NCBI RefSeq assembly: GCF_001439735.1
Contig: NZ_JYLN01000006.1
Coordinates: 124,001-188,000 of the forward strand
Source: Pseudomonas paralactis
GTDB lineage: Bacteria; Pseudomonadota; Gammaproteobacteria; Pseudomonadales; Pseudomonadaceae
Direction: 5' to 3'
DNA length: 64,000 nt
Positions 52,558 to 61,446 of the stretch are shown piece after piece. Position 1 is the first letter of the stretch; the number at the start of each line of letters is the position of its first letter. The notes under the pieces are model-generated. The model saw only the letters and a program-made list of their open reading frames with translations, ran no database searches and was not told the DNA's origin. The translations under genes and the position numbers were made by a program.

Positions 52558-54276
52558 TTAGTTGCCTTTGGCTTCCTTGCTATTCATTGAGACGCTTTCG
52601 AGCGCCTTTCGTGCCTGCTGTTTACGTAATAATTGCCAATGGGCGATCACGCCTTTGGGCGCCCAGATCTGCGGTTCGGAGGCTTCGAAGTTGTCCGCCT
52701 GTTCGCGTTCGGCCACATGCCGTTGTGCCAGTTTGAACGCGTTTTGCAAATCGTCCGTCTGGTTGAAAGCTTGTGCGAAAAGGGCATCGCCAAAGTAGGT
52801 AAAGTCTGCTTCCTCTGAACAACCGAAGGATACGCGATCCGCACGGGAGGCAGTCATGATCAGCGTGCGCTCATCTTTGAGGGCTGGAATGAAACCGCCG
52901 GAGTAGCACGCGGAAATCACGATGATCTTGTCGCGGTTTTTCAAGGGGGCCAGCACGGCGGCCAGCTCATCGGCGGGCAGGTCGGCCAGTTCCATGCGCG
53001 GCTGGTCGAGCACCAGTTCGTGTTCGTGGGTGCCGTGGCTGGTCAGGTAGATGAACACCAGGTCTTCGGAGCCGGTACGCTCGGCCAGGGTTTGTACGGA
53101 ACGCCGCAGGCTTTCACGGGTGGCCAGCGGACGGTCGGCGACATGGTCACGATGGTTGACCAGGCGGACCTGTCCACGTGCGCCGAAGCGGGTGGTGAGC
53201 AGGTTGCTGACGTAATCGGCTTCGCGCAGGAACACGCTTTGTTTGCCGTCGCCGGCCAACGCCAAGGTGTAAAGCTCGACGGCAGGTGTCGAGGGCGGAA
53301 CAGCGGCGAGGGCTTCGTCCAACAAGCGGCCTTGGGCCAACAGGCCGGTTTCCAGTGGGTCAGGCAACAACTTGCCATCGGCATCGCGCACGCGCAGGCC
53401 ATTGACCCAGGTGCCGGCCTGCACGGTGCCGTCGGTGAGCACCAGGGTGCCACGCCCCTGATAGTTATCACTGTCGAAGCCCCCGATATAGAAGCTGCCA
53501 TCGGTGAGGTTCAGGCGCCCCTCACCGGTAAAGCGCCAGTCAGTGAATTGACCGACGTAGTGGCTGCCATCGGCGCCAATCAATTCGCCTTTGCCGCTGA
53601 GTGCGCCTTCCTTGAACTGACCGATCCAAACGTCGCCGTCGGCGTTTTCATAGCGGCCTTTGCCGTTGAGTTGGTTCTGCTTGAATTGGCCGACATAGAT
53701 ATCGCCCTCGGCGCTGTTGAAGGTGCCATTGCCTTCCAGTTGGCCGTCGACAAAGTGGCCGCTGAACTGATTGCCGCTGTCGTCATTGCGCTGGCCTTCG
53801 CCGTTGGGCTTGCCATGGGCAAATTGGCCCTGGTATTGGCTGCCATCGGCTAATTCCAGGCGACCGAGGCCCGCGTACTGGTCATCCTTGAACTCGCCGC
53901 GATAGGTCATCTGCCCCTCTTTGAGGGTGCCTTCGCCATTGCGTCGACCGTTCTTGAAGCTGCCGACATAGCTGCTGCCTGCAGTGGTCAGGCTGCCCTG
54001 GCCATCAAACAGGCCCTGCTGGAACTGGCCTTTATAGACTTCGCCATTGCTGCCATGCCATTCGCCCTGGCCGTGCCACTGGCCTTTATCGAACTGGCCG
54101 GCGTACCAACTGCCGTTGGGGTAGTCCACGCGGCCCTGGCCTTGCAGCAAACCGTTGACCACATCGCCTCGGTAGCGGCCGCCATCGGGCAGGCGCGCAT
54201 CGGGCGGCAACAGCGATTCGCCGTCTCCGCAAGCGGTGAGCAACAGGGCAAGGGCAAGGGGAGCGAGTGGGCGCAT
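52558..54276 (-). CDS. Lipoprotein with MORN repeats and a C13 (legumain/caspase-like) peptidase domain
   Basis: 572 residues. A lipoprotein signal (LALALLLTACGDG) anchors it in the envelope. About 11-12 consecutive MORN repeats of ~23 residues (pattern YxGQFxxGxxxGxGxxxxxDG) fill ~35-305. The C-terminal ~210 residues form a C13/caspase-fold peptidase with its dyad: His in YLTSHGTHEHE (about 414) and Cys in ISACYSGGF (about 457). The specificity pocket and partner are unknown. The arrangement suggests an envelope-bound cysteine protease with a MORN ligand- or lipid-binding arm; in my memory related Pseudomonas genomes keep the gene at this place. Confidence 0.88.
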   Translation of the reverse strand: MRPLAPLALALLLTACGDGESLLPPDARLPDGGRYRGDVVNGLLQGQGRVDYPNGSWYAGQFDKGQWHGQGEWHGSNGEVYKGQFQQGLFDGQGSLTTAGSSYVGSFKNGRRNGEGTLKEGQMTYRGEFKDDQYAGLGRLELADGSQYQGQFAHGKPNGEGQRNDDSGNQFSGHFVDGQLEGNGTFNSAEGDIYVGQFKQNQLNGKGRYENADGDVWIGQFKEGALSGKGELIGADGSHYVGQFTDWRFTGEGRLNLTDGSFYIGGFDSDNYQGRGTLVLTDGTVQAGTWVNGLRVRDADGKLLPDPLETGLLAQGRLLDEALAAVPPSTPAVELYTLALAGDGKQSVFLREADYVSNLLTTRFGARGQVRLVNHRDHVADRPLATRESLRRSVQTLAERTGSEDLVFIYLTSHGTHEHELVLDQPRMELADLPADELAAVLAPLKNRDKIIVISACYSGGFIPALKDERTLIMTASRADRVSFGCSEEADFTYFGDALFAQAFNQTDDLQNAFKLAQRHVAEREQADNFEASEPQIWAPKGVIAHWQLLRKQQARKALESVSMNSKEAKGN

Positions 54277-54412
54277 AGCGGGATCCGGATAATTGAGCGC
54301 CGAGTATGCCGTAGCCGGGGTGCCGAACCTAGTGGTCTATGCGCAGGATCTACCACCTGTAGGAGCGGGCTTGAACTACTGCCGGCCAGTTAAGAGGGCG
54401 ACCTGTGGCGAG

Positions 54413-54497
54413 GGAGCTTGCTCCCGCTGGGGCGCGAAGCGCCCCCAAAAGATAGGACTGCTGCGCAGTCCAGCGGGAGCAAGCTCCCTCGCCACAG
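54413..54497. repeat. REP palindrome pair (GTGGCGAGGGAGC family)
   Basis: CTGTGGCGAGGGAGCTTGCT from 54413 is mirrored by AGCAAGCTCCCTCGCCACAG ending at 54497, with a smaller palindrome inside (GGGGCGC/GCGCCCC). It is a different family from the other REP pairs here. A lone GTAGGAGCGGGCTTG half-unit sits just upstream at 54359-54373. Confidence 0.85.
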
Positions 54498-54524
54498 TTA
54501 CCGTGTCAGGCCCGTTTGTGGTGG

Positions 54525-54980
54525 TTATACGAAGCAGAGTGACAGCGACTCGGCAATGTAGGCAGGTTTCTCCTGGCCTTCGATTTCCAGGGTGGCGGTG
54601 GCCTTGAACAGCCATTGGCCCGGTTTTTTCTCGGTGACGTCGGTGAGCGTGACGTTCAGGCGCACTTTGGAGTCGACTTTCACCGGCTGGATAAAGCGCA
54701 CGCTGTCCAGGCCGTAGTTGACGGCCATTTTCAAGCCTTCGGGCATGATCAGGATGTCTTCCATCAGCTTGGGCATCAGGGACAGCGACAAAAAGCCGTG
54801 AGCGATGGTACTGCCGAACGGGGTTTGCGCGGCCTTGACCGGGTCGACGTGGATGAACTGATGATCGCCGGTCGCCTCTGCGAACAGGTTGATGCGCGCC
54901 TGGTCGATGGTGAGCCATTCGGAACGTCCCAGTTCCTTGCCGACATAATCTTTGAGCTGCGCTACGGGTACATAGGGCAT
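54525..54980 (-). CDS. MaoC-like (R)-specific enoyl-CoA hydratase
   Basis: 151 residues with a hot-dog fold. The active-site signature is visible (FAEATGDHQFIHVDPVKA, catalytic Asp and His), followed by STIAHGFLSLSL. It would hydrate trans-2-enoyl-CoA to (R)-3-hydroxyacyl-CoA, linking beta-oxidation to polyhydroxyalkanoate or lipid synthesis. Single-gene context; the natural substrate is not shown. Confidence 0.9.
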   Translation of the reverse strand: MPYVPVAQLKDYVGKELGRSEWLTIDQARINLFAEATGDHQFIHVDPVKAAQTPFGSTIAHGFLSLSLMPKLMEDILIMPEGLKMAVNYGLDSVRFIQPVKVDSKVRLNVTLTDVTEKKPGQWLFKATATLEIEGQEKPAYIAESLSLCFV

Positions 54981-55164
54981 TGCGTCTCTCCTGGGTTCAT
55001 CATTTTTATCCCCCCGTTGAGAAGGGGCTTTTTATGGCATACAGAGAACCAATGTAGATCATCATGGGCAAATGGCCCGGTCAACCCAACATGCTTTTGG
55101 CGAATGCCGGAGCATAGGGCGGTCATGCTTATAATGCGCACAAGCTTTGAGGGGAGAGAGCGGG

Positions 55165-55518
55165 ATGCTGTTACGTGGCCTGACCTGGCTGGTGCTGTTT
55201 CAATTGATCGGCACGGCGATCAATCATTTGCTGTTGCCGGTACTGCCGGGGCCGATCATCGGCCTGCTGCTGATGCTGGGTTTTCTGGTCTGGCGCGGTG
55301 AAGTCGGCGAACCGCTGAGCCTGGCGGCCGGCAGCCTGTTGCGTTATCTGCCGTTGCTGTTGGTGCCCCCGGCGGTGGGAGTGATGGTCTACGCCAAGGA
55401 CATTGTCGCGGACTTCTGGGCCATCGTCGGGGCGCTGGTGTTGTCGCTGGTGATCGCCATGGGCTTTGTCGGTGTGCTGATGCAGCAGATGGTCAGGCGC
55501 AAGGAGAAGGACCAATGA
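55165..55518 (+). CDS. lrgA: CidA/LrgA-family holin-like membrane protein
   Basis: 117 residues from the ATG at 55165 (GGGAGAGAG before it). Four hydrophobic segments; the family motif LPGPIIGLLLMLGFLVW is present and the C-terminus is basic (MVRRKEKDQ). These small proteins work with LrgB in controlling murein hydrolase activity or, as more recently shown for some, pyruvate or small-molecule transport. The stop overlaps the next start. Confidence 0.9.
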   Translation: MLLRGLTWLVLFQLIGTAINHLLLPVLPGPIIGLLLMLGFLVWRGEVGEPLSLAAGSLLRYLPLLLVPPAVGVMVYAKDIVADFWAIVGALVLSLVIAMGFVGVLMQQMVRRKEKDQ

Positions 55519-56231
55519 TGCTTGACTGGCACGGCGCCTGGACGGCGGTCATTCATCATCCGTTGTTCGGCATCGGCATCACCCTGGGCGCCTATCAGTT
55601 GGTGCTGGCGGGGTACGAGAAAACCCGCTGGATCTTCCTGCAACCGGTGCTGGTGTCGATGTTACTGGTGATCGGCGTGCTGCTCACCTGCGGCCTGAGT
55701 TACGCCGAATACCGCGAGAGCACCCAGATCATGGGCATTCTGCTGGGGCCTGCGACGGTGGCCCTGGCGGTCCCGCTTTACCTCAACCTGCGCCGGATTC
55801 GCCAATTGTTCTGGCCGATTTTTACTACGCTGGTGATAGGCGGGGTGTTGGCTACCGGTTTGTGCGTGCTGTTGGGGTGGTGGTTTGGTGCCGAGCACCG
55901 GGTGTTGATGACCATGGCACCCAAGTCGGTGACGTCGCCGATTGCCATGTTGGTCGCCGAACAGATCGGTGGCGTGGCGGCATTGGCGGCAGTGTTTGTA
56001 TTGATCACCGGGGTGGTCGGCGCGATGATCGGCCCGGCGTTTCTGTCGCGCCTGGGCGTGCACAGCCCTGAAGCGCGCGGTATGGCGCTGGGCATGACGG
56101 CCCACGCGGTTGGCACCTCGGTGGCCCTGCAGGAAAGCGAAGAGTGCGGCGCCTTTGCGGCGCTGGCCATGAGCCTGATGGGCGTGGCGACGGCGGTGTT
56201 TCTGCCGTTGGCTGTGTCGGTAATTGTTTAA
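55515..56231 (+). CDS. lrgB: LrgB-family membrane protein
   Basis: 238 residues with about seven hydrophobic segments. The LrgB/CidB block APKSVTSPIAMLVAEQIGGV is seen, as are GPAFLSRLGVHSPEARGMALG and HAVGTSVALQESEECGAFAAL. It is translationally coupled to lrgA and the two probably act as one membrane system. Confidence 0.93.
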   Translation: MMLDWHGAWTAVIHHPLFGIGITLGAYQLVLAGYEKTRWIFLQPVLVSMLLVIGVLLTCGLSYAEYRESTQIMGILLGPATVALAVPLYLNLRRIRQLFWPIFTTLVIGGVLATGLCVLLGWWFGAEHRVLMTMAPKSVTSPIAMLVAEQIGGVAALAAVFVLITGVVGAMIGPAFLSRLGVHSPEARGMALGMTAHAVGTSVALQESEECGAFAALAMSLMGVATAVFLPLAVSVIV

Positions 56232-56253
56232 CCCGGGTTTTAAGGAAACCGTT

Positions 56254-56844
56254 ATGAGTCTGGCGCTGTTCCCACTCAACACTGTGCTGTTCCCTGGCTG
56301 CACCCTCGACCTGCAGATATTCGAGGCGCGCTACCTGGACATGATCAGCCGCTGTATGAAAAAGGGCGAAAGCTTCGGCGTGGTGTGCATCTTCAATGGT
56401 CAGGAAGTGGGCACGGCCCCGGACGGCTATGCGCTGATCGGCTGCGAAGCGTTTATTCGCGACTTCAAGCAGCAGGACAACGGCCTGCTGGGGATTCGTG
56501 TCGAGGGTGGCCGCCGTTTCCGCGTACTGGACGTGACGGTGCAGAAAGATCAATTGCTGGTGGCCGAGGTGCAATGGCTGGAGGAGATGCCAGACCGGTC
56601 TCTGGAAGAAGAGGATGCCGACTTGCTCGCGTTGCTGGAGGCTCTGGCCGAGCACCCCATGGTAGCTTCGCTGGAAATGAACGCCCATGCCGAAGGCCAG
56701 CAGTCCCTCGGCAACCAACTGGCATATCTGCTGCCGTTCACTGACGCCGATAAGGTCGACTTGTTGCAAATTGATGATCCCCAGCAGCGGCTGGATGCCA
56801 TTCAGATGTTGCTGGATGAGTTGCAGGGTGAGTTGTTCACCTGA
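56254..56844 (+). CDS. LON N-terminal-domain (substrate-binding) protein
   Basis: 196 residues from the ATG at 56254 (AAGGAAA before it). The sequence follows the Lon substrate-binding (PUA-like) domain: LALFPLNTVLFPGCTLDLQI, FEARYLDMI, GVRVEGGRRFRVLD-type strand and a helical C-terminus. It has no AAA+ or protease part. The function of such stand-alone proteins is unknown. It follows lrgB by 22 bp and may share its transcript. Confidence 0.9.
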   Translation: MSLALFPLNTVLFPGCTLDLQIFEARYLDMISRCMKKGESFGVVCIFNGQEVGTAPDGYALIGCEAFIRDFKQQDNGLLGIRVEGGRRFRVLDVTVQKDQLLVAEVQWLEEMPDRSLEEEDADLLALLEALAEHPMVASLEMNAHAEGQQSLGNQLAYLLPFTDADKVDLLQIDDPQQRLDAIQMLLDELQGELFT

Positions 56845-56943
56845 GAGAGGGAATTATCTGTAGCCACTTTCAGATTTTGCTTCGTCATTTCAGGCGCGGC
56901 GCCTGCAATATTTTCCGGTCACACCATAATGATCGGGAAGACC

Positions 56944-57159
56944 ATGATTCGTCTGACACCATCGGAACAAGTCGCCTGGGACGCGTATTTTGTCAGCGTG
57001 ACCACGCAATTACTCCAGCAGGACGCCACCCGGGGCGCGGAATTCATCGCCGAGCGCGCTGCCGACATTGCCGACGAGATGCTGTTGGAGCGACGCGAAC
57101 GTTGCGTTGAGCGTCGCTCTGCTTCAGTGGACTGGATTGGCCCGGCCAAGGGTCAGTAG
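56944..57159 (+). CDS. Small hypothetical protein
   Basis: 71 residues from the ATG at 56944, with GGGAAG 4 bases before it. Helical and charged (EFIAERAADIADEMLLERRERC), without membrane or signal segment or known domain. It overlaps the 3' end of the convergent phosphatase gene by 7 bp. The clear ribosome site and codon usage support it as a real gene. Confidence 0.65.
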   Translation: MIRLTPSEQVAWDAYFVSVTTQLLQQDATRGAEFIAERAADIADEMLLERRERCVERRSASVDWIGPAKGQ

Positions 57160-58469
57160 GCGTACCTGAGCAAGGCGTGGGAGGTGCCGGTGAAGGCGAT
57201 GAGGCCGAGTACCGCCACCACCGCCGGCAATACCAGCCACCAGGCTTTTTGCGTCATTGCCGGTAATGGGCTGCGGTACTGGATCGCGGTCAGGCTGAAC
57301 GCGCATACCGTCATGGCCAGTAGCGTGCCTGCGAGGATGTCGCTGGGCCAGTGAGCGCCCAGGTATACCCGCGACAGGGCAATAAATGCGGCGGGTATGC
57401 AGCCCAGCAGCATCCAGGTCAGGCGCAGCCTTGTGGGTTGGCCGCGACCGGCCAATACCGCGAGCGCCAGGAAGAAGGCAAAGGCACCGGAGGCATGGCC
57501 GCTGGGCATGCTGAAGCTGGTCAGCGGGTCTGTGAGGATTTCCGGGCGGCCGCGGGCGAAGAACAACTTGGTGCCGGTGTTGATCACTGCCGCGCCTGCC
57601 AGGGTTGCCCCCACAAACAGCGCGTGACGCCATTGACGTGCCACGAACAGCAGGCCGGTGAACACGGCGCTGGCGAAGAACATTTTCTTGAACTCGCCCA
57701 GTTGCGTGATACGCACCATCACCTCGTCCAGCCATGGGCTGCGATGCTCCTGTACCAGGGCGCTCAGGCCCTGGTCGAACTCATTGAGATGCGGGTAGCC
57801 GATAAACAGCGCGATCAGCAGGGTCAGGCTGGCACAACCGATCCACAACGTTGCGCGACGATGGGCGCGCAGGCTGCTGTTCAAGCTCAACCCCAACAGC
57901 GCCGCCAGGCACGCCGCGACAATTGCCGCTTGCGGCCAGAAACCTTCAGGCAAGGGCAGGCGGAACGCGGCCCCGGCTGCCCAACCAGGCAACAGATACG
58001 CCACCGACCAGCCTGCGGCGGCGATCACGCTGACGATCGCAAAGCGCGGGAACGGCATGTCGCACATACCGGCGACCATCGGCAGCATGGGGCGCAATGG
58101 CCCGATGAAGCGCCCGACCAGCAGGCTGGCGATGCCGTACTTGTGGAAGTAGGTTTCTGCGCCATCCATCCATTCCGGATGATGGCGCAGGCCCGGCAGG
58201 CGCCGAATGTTTTGATGGAAGTGTCGCCCCAGGTAGTAGGAAACCCCGTCGCCCAACAGGCCGCCAAGCAAGCCCAGCAGCAGGGTTTCGCTCAACGACA
58301 GCGCGCCGCTGCCGGCCAGCGCGGCAATCGCAAACAGCAATACGGTGCCCGGCACGATCAGCCCGGCAATCGCCAGGCACTCCACGCACGCGACGATAAA
58401 CACCGCGGCTGCCAGCCATTGTGGGTTGAGGGTCAACCAGCCGGTGATGCTATCGAGCCATTGGCCCAT
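57153..58469 (-). CDS. DedA-PAP2 fusion membrane protein (putative lipid flippase and phosphatase)
   Basis: 438 residues from the ATG at 58469 (GGAG 8 bases before it). The N-terminal half is a DedA/VTT domain (IAGLIVPGTVLLFAIAALAG, then GRFIGPLRPMLPMVAGMCDM). The C-terminal half is a PAP2 acid phosphatase with its three motifs KLFFARGRP, PSGHA and SRVYLGAHWPSD. About ten membrane helices. The fusion suggests coupled handling of a polyprenyl or phospholipid phosphate at the inner membrane, for example dephosphorylating undecaprenyl pyrophosphate. Confidence 0.9.
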   Translation of the reverse strand: MGQWLDSITGWLTLNPQWLAAAVFIVACVECLAIAGLIVPGTVLLFAIAALAGSGALSLSETLLLGLLGGLLGDGVSYYLGRHFHQNIRRLPGLRHHPEWMDGAETYFHKYGIASLLVGRFIGPLRPMLPMVAGMCDMPFPRFAIVSVIAAAGWSVAYLLPGWAAGAAFRLPLPEGFWPQAAIVAACLAALLGLSLNSSLRAHRRATLWIGCASLTLLIALFIGYPHLNEFDQGLSALVQEHRSPWLDEVMVRITQLGEFKKMFFASAVFTGLLFVARQWRHALFVGATLAGAAVINTGTKLFFARGRPEILTDPLTSFSMPSGHASGAFAFFLALAVLAGRGQPTRLRLTWMLLGCIPAAFIALSRVYLGAHWPSDILAGTLLAMTVCAFSLTAIQYRSPLPAMTQKAWWLVLPAVVAVLGLIAFTGTSHALLRYAY

Positions 58470-58504
58470 ACAATCCACTCCATAATGAGACGGTGAATTT
58501 CCAC

Positions 58505-58597
58505 TGTGGGAGCTGGCTTGCCTGCGATGGCTGCGGCATGGCCAGCATGGAAGTTGCCTGGCCCACCGCTAAATCGCAGGCAAGCCAGCTCCCACAT
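58505..58597. repeat. REP palindrome pair (GTGGGAGCTGGC family)
   Basis: TGTGGGAGCTGGCTTGCCTG from 58505 is mirrored by CAGGCAAGCCAGCTCCCACA ending near 58597. It lies upstream of one gene and downstream of another on the same strand, so it may separate their mRNAs. Confidence 0.87.
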
Positions 58598-58612
58598 GGG
58601 ATGTGTCGCCCG

Positions 58613-59296
58613 TTAGATCAAAAAATAATCCCGGCCTTCGACCTGCCCGCGGCGTAGCGGGTTCCGCGTGCAGTACGGCGCATAGCCAGCATCGACGAAG
58701 CGGTACATCAAGTGCTCATCGCGTCCGCTGGGGATGCCCAGGCGCGTGGTCTGGATAATCTGCGTGGGCACCTGGCCCACGTCTTCGACATACAGCAGTT
58801 CCTGATCGAAGCGCTTGGCGTCCCACATCGGCACTTTCAGTCCCAGTGCCTTGCACAGCAGCGTCTGGCCCGCACACAGTTTTTGCGAGGGGCGTGGGCT
58901 GCCATCGGGGTTGGGGTTGTTCAACAGCATCTGCGCCAGGCTCGCCGCGCCGGAAATGTCATCGACCCAGGGATAGGCCGACTTGATCAGCACGGCATTC
59001 CCCGGGCCATGGGCGCTGAAGTTCAGCGAATCGCCGCCACGGGCGTAGTACATATAGATATGGCCGCCATCCAGAAACAAAGCCTTACGCTTTTCTGTGT
59101 AACCCAGGGACGCATGGCTGCCTTTTTCGGCCACGTAATAGGCTTCGGTTTCAATAATGCGCGCTGAAAGCCAAAGATCACCGACACGATGGCGAATGAC
59201 TTTTCCGAGCAGTTCTTGCGCAAGCAGCTGTGCATCGCGGTCGAAGAAGCCGTCGGGCAGGGCGCTTGCGGGGAGTTGGGCAGTAAGACCGGGCAT
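58613..59296 (-). CDS. mpg: 3-methyladenine DNA glycosylase (AAG/Mpg family)
   Basis: 227 residues from the ATG at 59296; the longer frame upstream is not preferred. It removes alkylated purines to start base-excision repair. AAG-type features: FFDRDAQLLAQELLGKVIRH, the catalytic glutamate in IIETEAYY and the following HASLGYTEKRKALFLDGGHIYMYY (shown here as GGHIYMYYARGG). It stands alone. The ribosome site is weak. Confidence 0.88.
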   Translation of the reverse strand: MPGLTAQLPASALPDGFFDRDAQLLAQELLGKVIRHRVGDLWLSARIIETEAYYVAEKGSHASLGYTEKRKALFLDGGHIYMYYARGGDSLNFSAHGPGNAVLIKSAYPWVDDISGAASLAQMLLNNPNPDGSPRPSQKLCAGQTLLCKALGLKVPMWDAKRFDQELLYVEDVGQVPTQIIQTTRLGIPSGRDEHLMYRFVDAGYAPYCTRNPLRRGQVEGRDYFLI

Positions 59297-59470
59297 GGCG
59301 TTCAGGGTTATTACGGCTAAATGTGACGGAATAATAACAACTCTCACCTTAATTACCGCTGAACCCCGGGTTTTTACAGTTCATTTCGACCATCCGCCCC
59401 TCACCGCTGTCAGTCGAGCGGCGTCACAGCTATAATCTGCCGCTTTCCTCTTTGCCAAGACTCCCTGACC

Positions 59471-60736
59471 ATGACTGAGTCCGTTCTTGACTACATGACC
59501 CGCCTGGGTCGCGCTGCCCGTCAGGCCTCGCGGTTGATCGCCCGTGCGAGCACTGCGCAGAAGAACCGTGCGCTGCTGGCGGCTGCCGATGCTCTGGATG
59601 CTTCGCGCTCCGAGTTGACCGCTGCCAATGAACTGGATTTGGCCAACGGTCGCGCCAATGGCCTGGAACCGGCCTTGCTGGATCGCCTGGCACTCACCCC
59701 GGCACGTATCGACGACATGATCGAGGGCCTGCGTCAGGTGGCCAAGCTGCCTGACCCCATCGGTGAAATCCGCGATATGCGCTACCTGCCGTCCGGTATC
59801 CAGGTGGGCAAGATGCGCGTGCCCCTGGGCGTGATCGGCATCATCTATGAATCGCGTCCGAACGTGACCATCGACGCCGCGAGCCTGTGCCTGAAGTCGG
59901 GCAACGCCACTATCCTGCGTGGTGGTTCCGAGGCGATCAACTCCAACCGTGCTATCGCCGCCTGCATCCAGCAGGGCCTGGCCGTGGCCGAGTTGCCCGC
60001 CGAAGTGGTGCAAGTGGTGGAAACCACCGACCGCGCCGCCGTGGGGGCGTTGATCACCATGCCGGAATTCGTCGACGTGATTGTGCCTCGTGGTGGCAAG
60101 AGCCTGATTGAGCGGGTCAGCCGCGATGCCAAGGTGCCCGTTATCAAGCACCTGGACGGTGTGTGCCACGTTTTTATCGACATCGCCGCCGACCTCGACA
60201 AGGCGATCCGCATTGCCGACAACGCCAAAACTCACCGCTACGCGCCGTGCAACACCATGGAAACCCTGCTGGTGCACGTCGGCATTGCCGAGCGCGTGCT
60301 GCCGCCGCTGGCTGCCATCTACCGTGACAAGGGTGTGGAGTTGCGCGGTTGTGAGCGTACCCGTGCGCTGCTCGGCAGCGACGTGATCGAAGCGACTGAA
60401 CAAGACTGGTACACCGAATACACGGCGCCGATCCTGTCGATTCGCATCGTCGACGACCTGGACCAGGCCATCGAACACATCAACAAATACGGTTCCAAGC
60501 ACACCGACGCCATCGTGTCCGAGCATTTCAGCGATGCCCGGCGTTTCCTCAATGAAGTGGATTCCGCTTCAGTGATGATCAACGCTTCGACACGCTTTGC
60601 CGACGGCTTCGAGTATGGTTTGGGAGCGGAGATCGGTATCTCCACCGACAAGCTCCATGCTCGCGGCCCGGTTGGCCTTGAAGGGCTGACCAGCGAGAAA
60701 TACGTGGTGTTCGGCGATGGTCATGTGCGCACTTGA
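59471..60736 (+). CDS. proA: Gamma-glutamyl phosphate reductase
   Basis: 421 residues. Second step of proline synthesis: NADPH-dependent reduction of glutamyl-5-phosphate. The catalytic cysteine is in HRYAPCNTMETLL, and the aldehyde-dehydrogenase-like core includes VPLGVIGIIYESRPNVT and VIVPRGGKSLI. The stop overlaps the nadD start (TGATGG), so the two are coupled. Confidence 0.97.
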   Translation: MTESVLDYMTRLGRAARQASRLIARASTAQKNRALLAAADALDASRSELTAANELDLANGRANGLEPALLDRLALTPARIDDMIEGLRQVAKLPDPIGEIRDMRYLPSGIQVGKMRVPLGVIGIIYESRPNVTIDAASLCLKSGNATILRGGSEAINSNRAIAACIQQGLAVAELPAEVVQVVETTDRAAVGALITMPEFVDVIVPRGGKSLIERVSRDAKVPVIKHLDGVCHVFIDIAADLDKAIRIADNAKTHRYAPCNTMETLLVHVGIAERVLPPLAAIYRDKGVELRGCERTRALLGSDVIEATEQDWYTEYTAPILSIRIVDDLDQAIEHINKYGSKHTDAIVSEHFSDARRFLNEVDSASVMINASTRFADGFEYGLGAEIGISTDKLHARGPVGLEGLTSEKYVVFGDGHVRT

Positions 60737-61380
60737 TGGCTAAACGCATCGGGCTGCTCGGCGGTACTTTCGACCCCGTGCACATTGGCCATTTGCGCAG
60801 CGCCCTGGAAGTCGCCGACGCCCTGGCGCTGGACGAGGTGCGGCTGCTGCCCAATTTTCGGCCGCCGCATCGCGATACGCCGCAGGTATCAGCGCAGCAG
60901 CGCCTGGAAATGGTGCAAGTTGCCGTAGAGGGCATACAGCCGTTGAAAGTGGACGACCGCGAGCTCAAGCGCGATAAACCGTCCTACACTGTCGACACCC
61001 TGGAACTGATGCGCGCCGAGATGGCCGCAGATGACCAGTTATTTATGCTTTTGGGCTGGGACGCATTTTGCGGCCTGCCCTCTTGGCACCGCTGGGAGGA
61101 GCTCCTCCAGCATTGCCACATCCTGGTTTTGCAACGCCCGGATGCCGACAGCGAACCGCCGGATGCCTTGCGCAACCTGCTGGCCGCGCGGTCGGTAAGT
61201 GACCCCTTGGCCCTGACCGGGCCGAACGGGAATATTGCATTCGTCTGGCAGACCCCGCTTGCGGTGTCCGCCACCCAGATCCGTCAACTGCTGGCCAGCG
61301 GTAAGTCGGTACGTTTCCTGGTGCCTGACGCGGTCCTGGCCTACATCGATGCGCACGGGCTTTACCGTGCGTCGAACTGA
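60736..61380 (+). CDS. nadD: Nicotinate-nucleotide adenylyltransferase
   Basis: 214 residues from the ATG at 60736. It joins nicotinate mononucleotide to AMP in NAD synthesis. The nucleotidylyltransferase start GGTFDPVHIGHLR (with HIGH) and the C-terminal SATQIRQLLASGKSVRFLVP (ISSTxIR-type) are clear. It is followed by rsfS, a common neighbour in bacteria. Confidence 0.96.
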   Translation: MAKRIGLLGGTFDPVHIGHLRSALEVADALALDEVRLLPNFRPPHRDTPQVSAQQRLEMVQVAVEGIQPLKVDDRELKRDKPSYTVDTLELMRAEMAADDQLFMLLGWDAFCGLPSWHRWEELLQHCHILVLQRPDADSEPPDALRNLLAARSVSDPLALTGPNGNIAFVWQTPLAVSATQIRQLLASGKSVRFLVPDAVLAYIDAHGLYRASN

Positions 61381-61446
61381 AAAGGCGCGCTTGAACGCAC
61401 GAACCGTGCAGCAAGCGCCCGAACATACGAGCAAAACGAGTTTTAT

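Noticed and set aside
54376..54918. 180-codon open frame on the minus strand over the MaoC gene and REP pair
   Set aside because: Out of frame with the conserved MaoC protein and runs into the REP palindrome.
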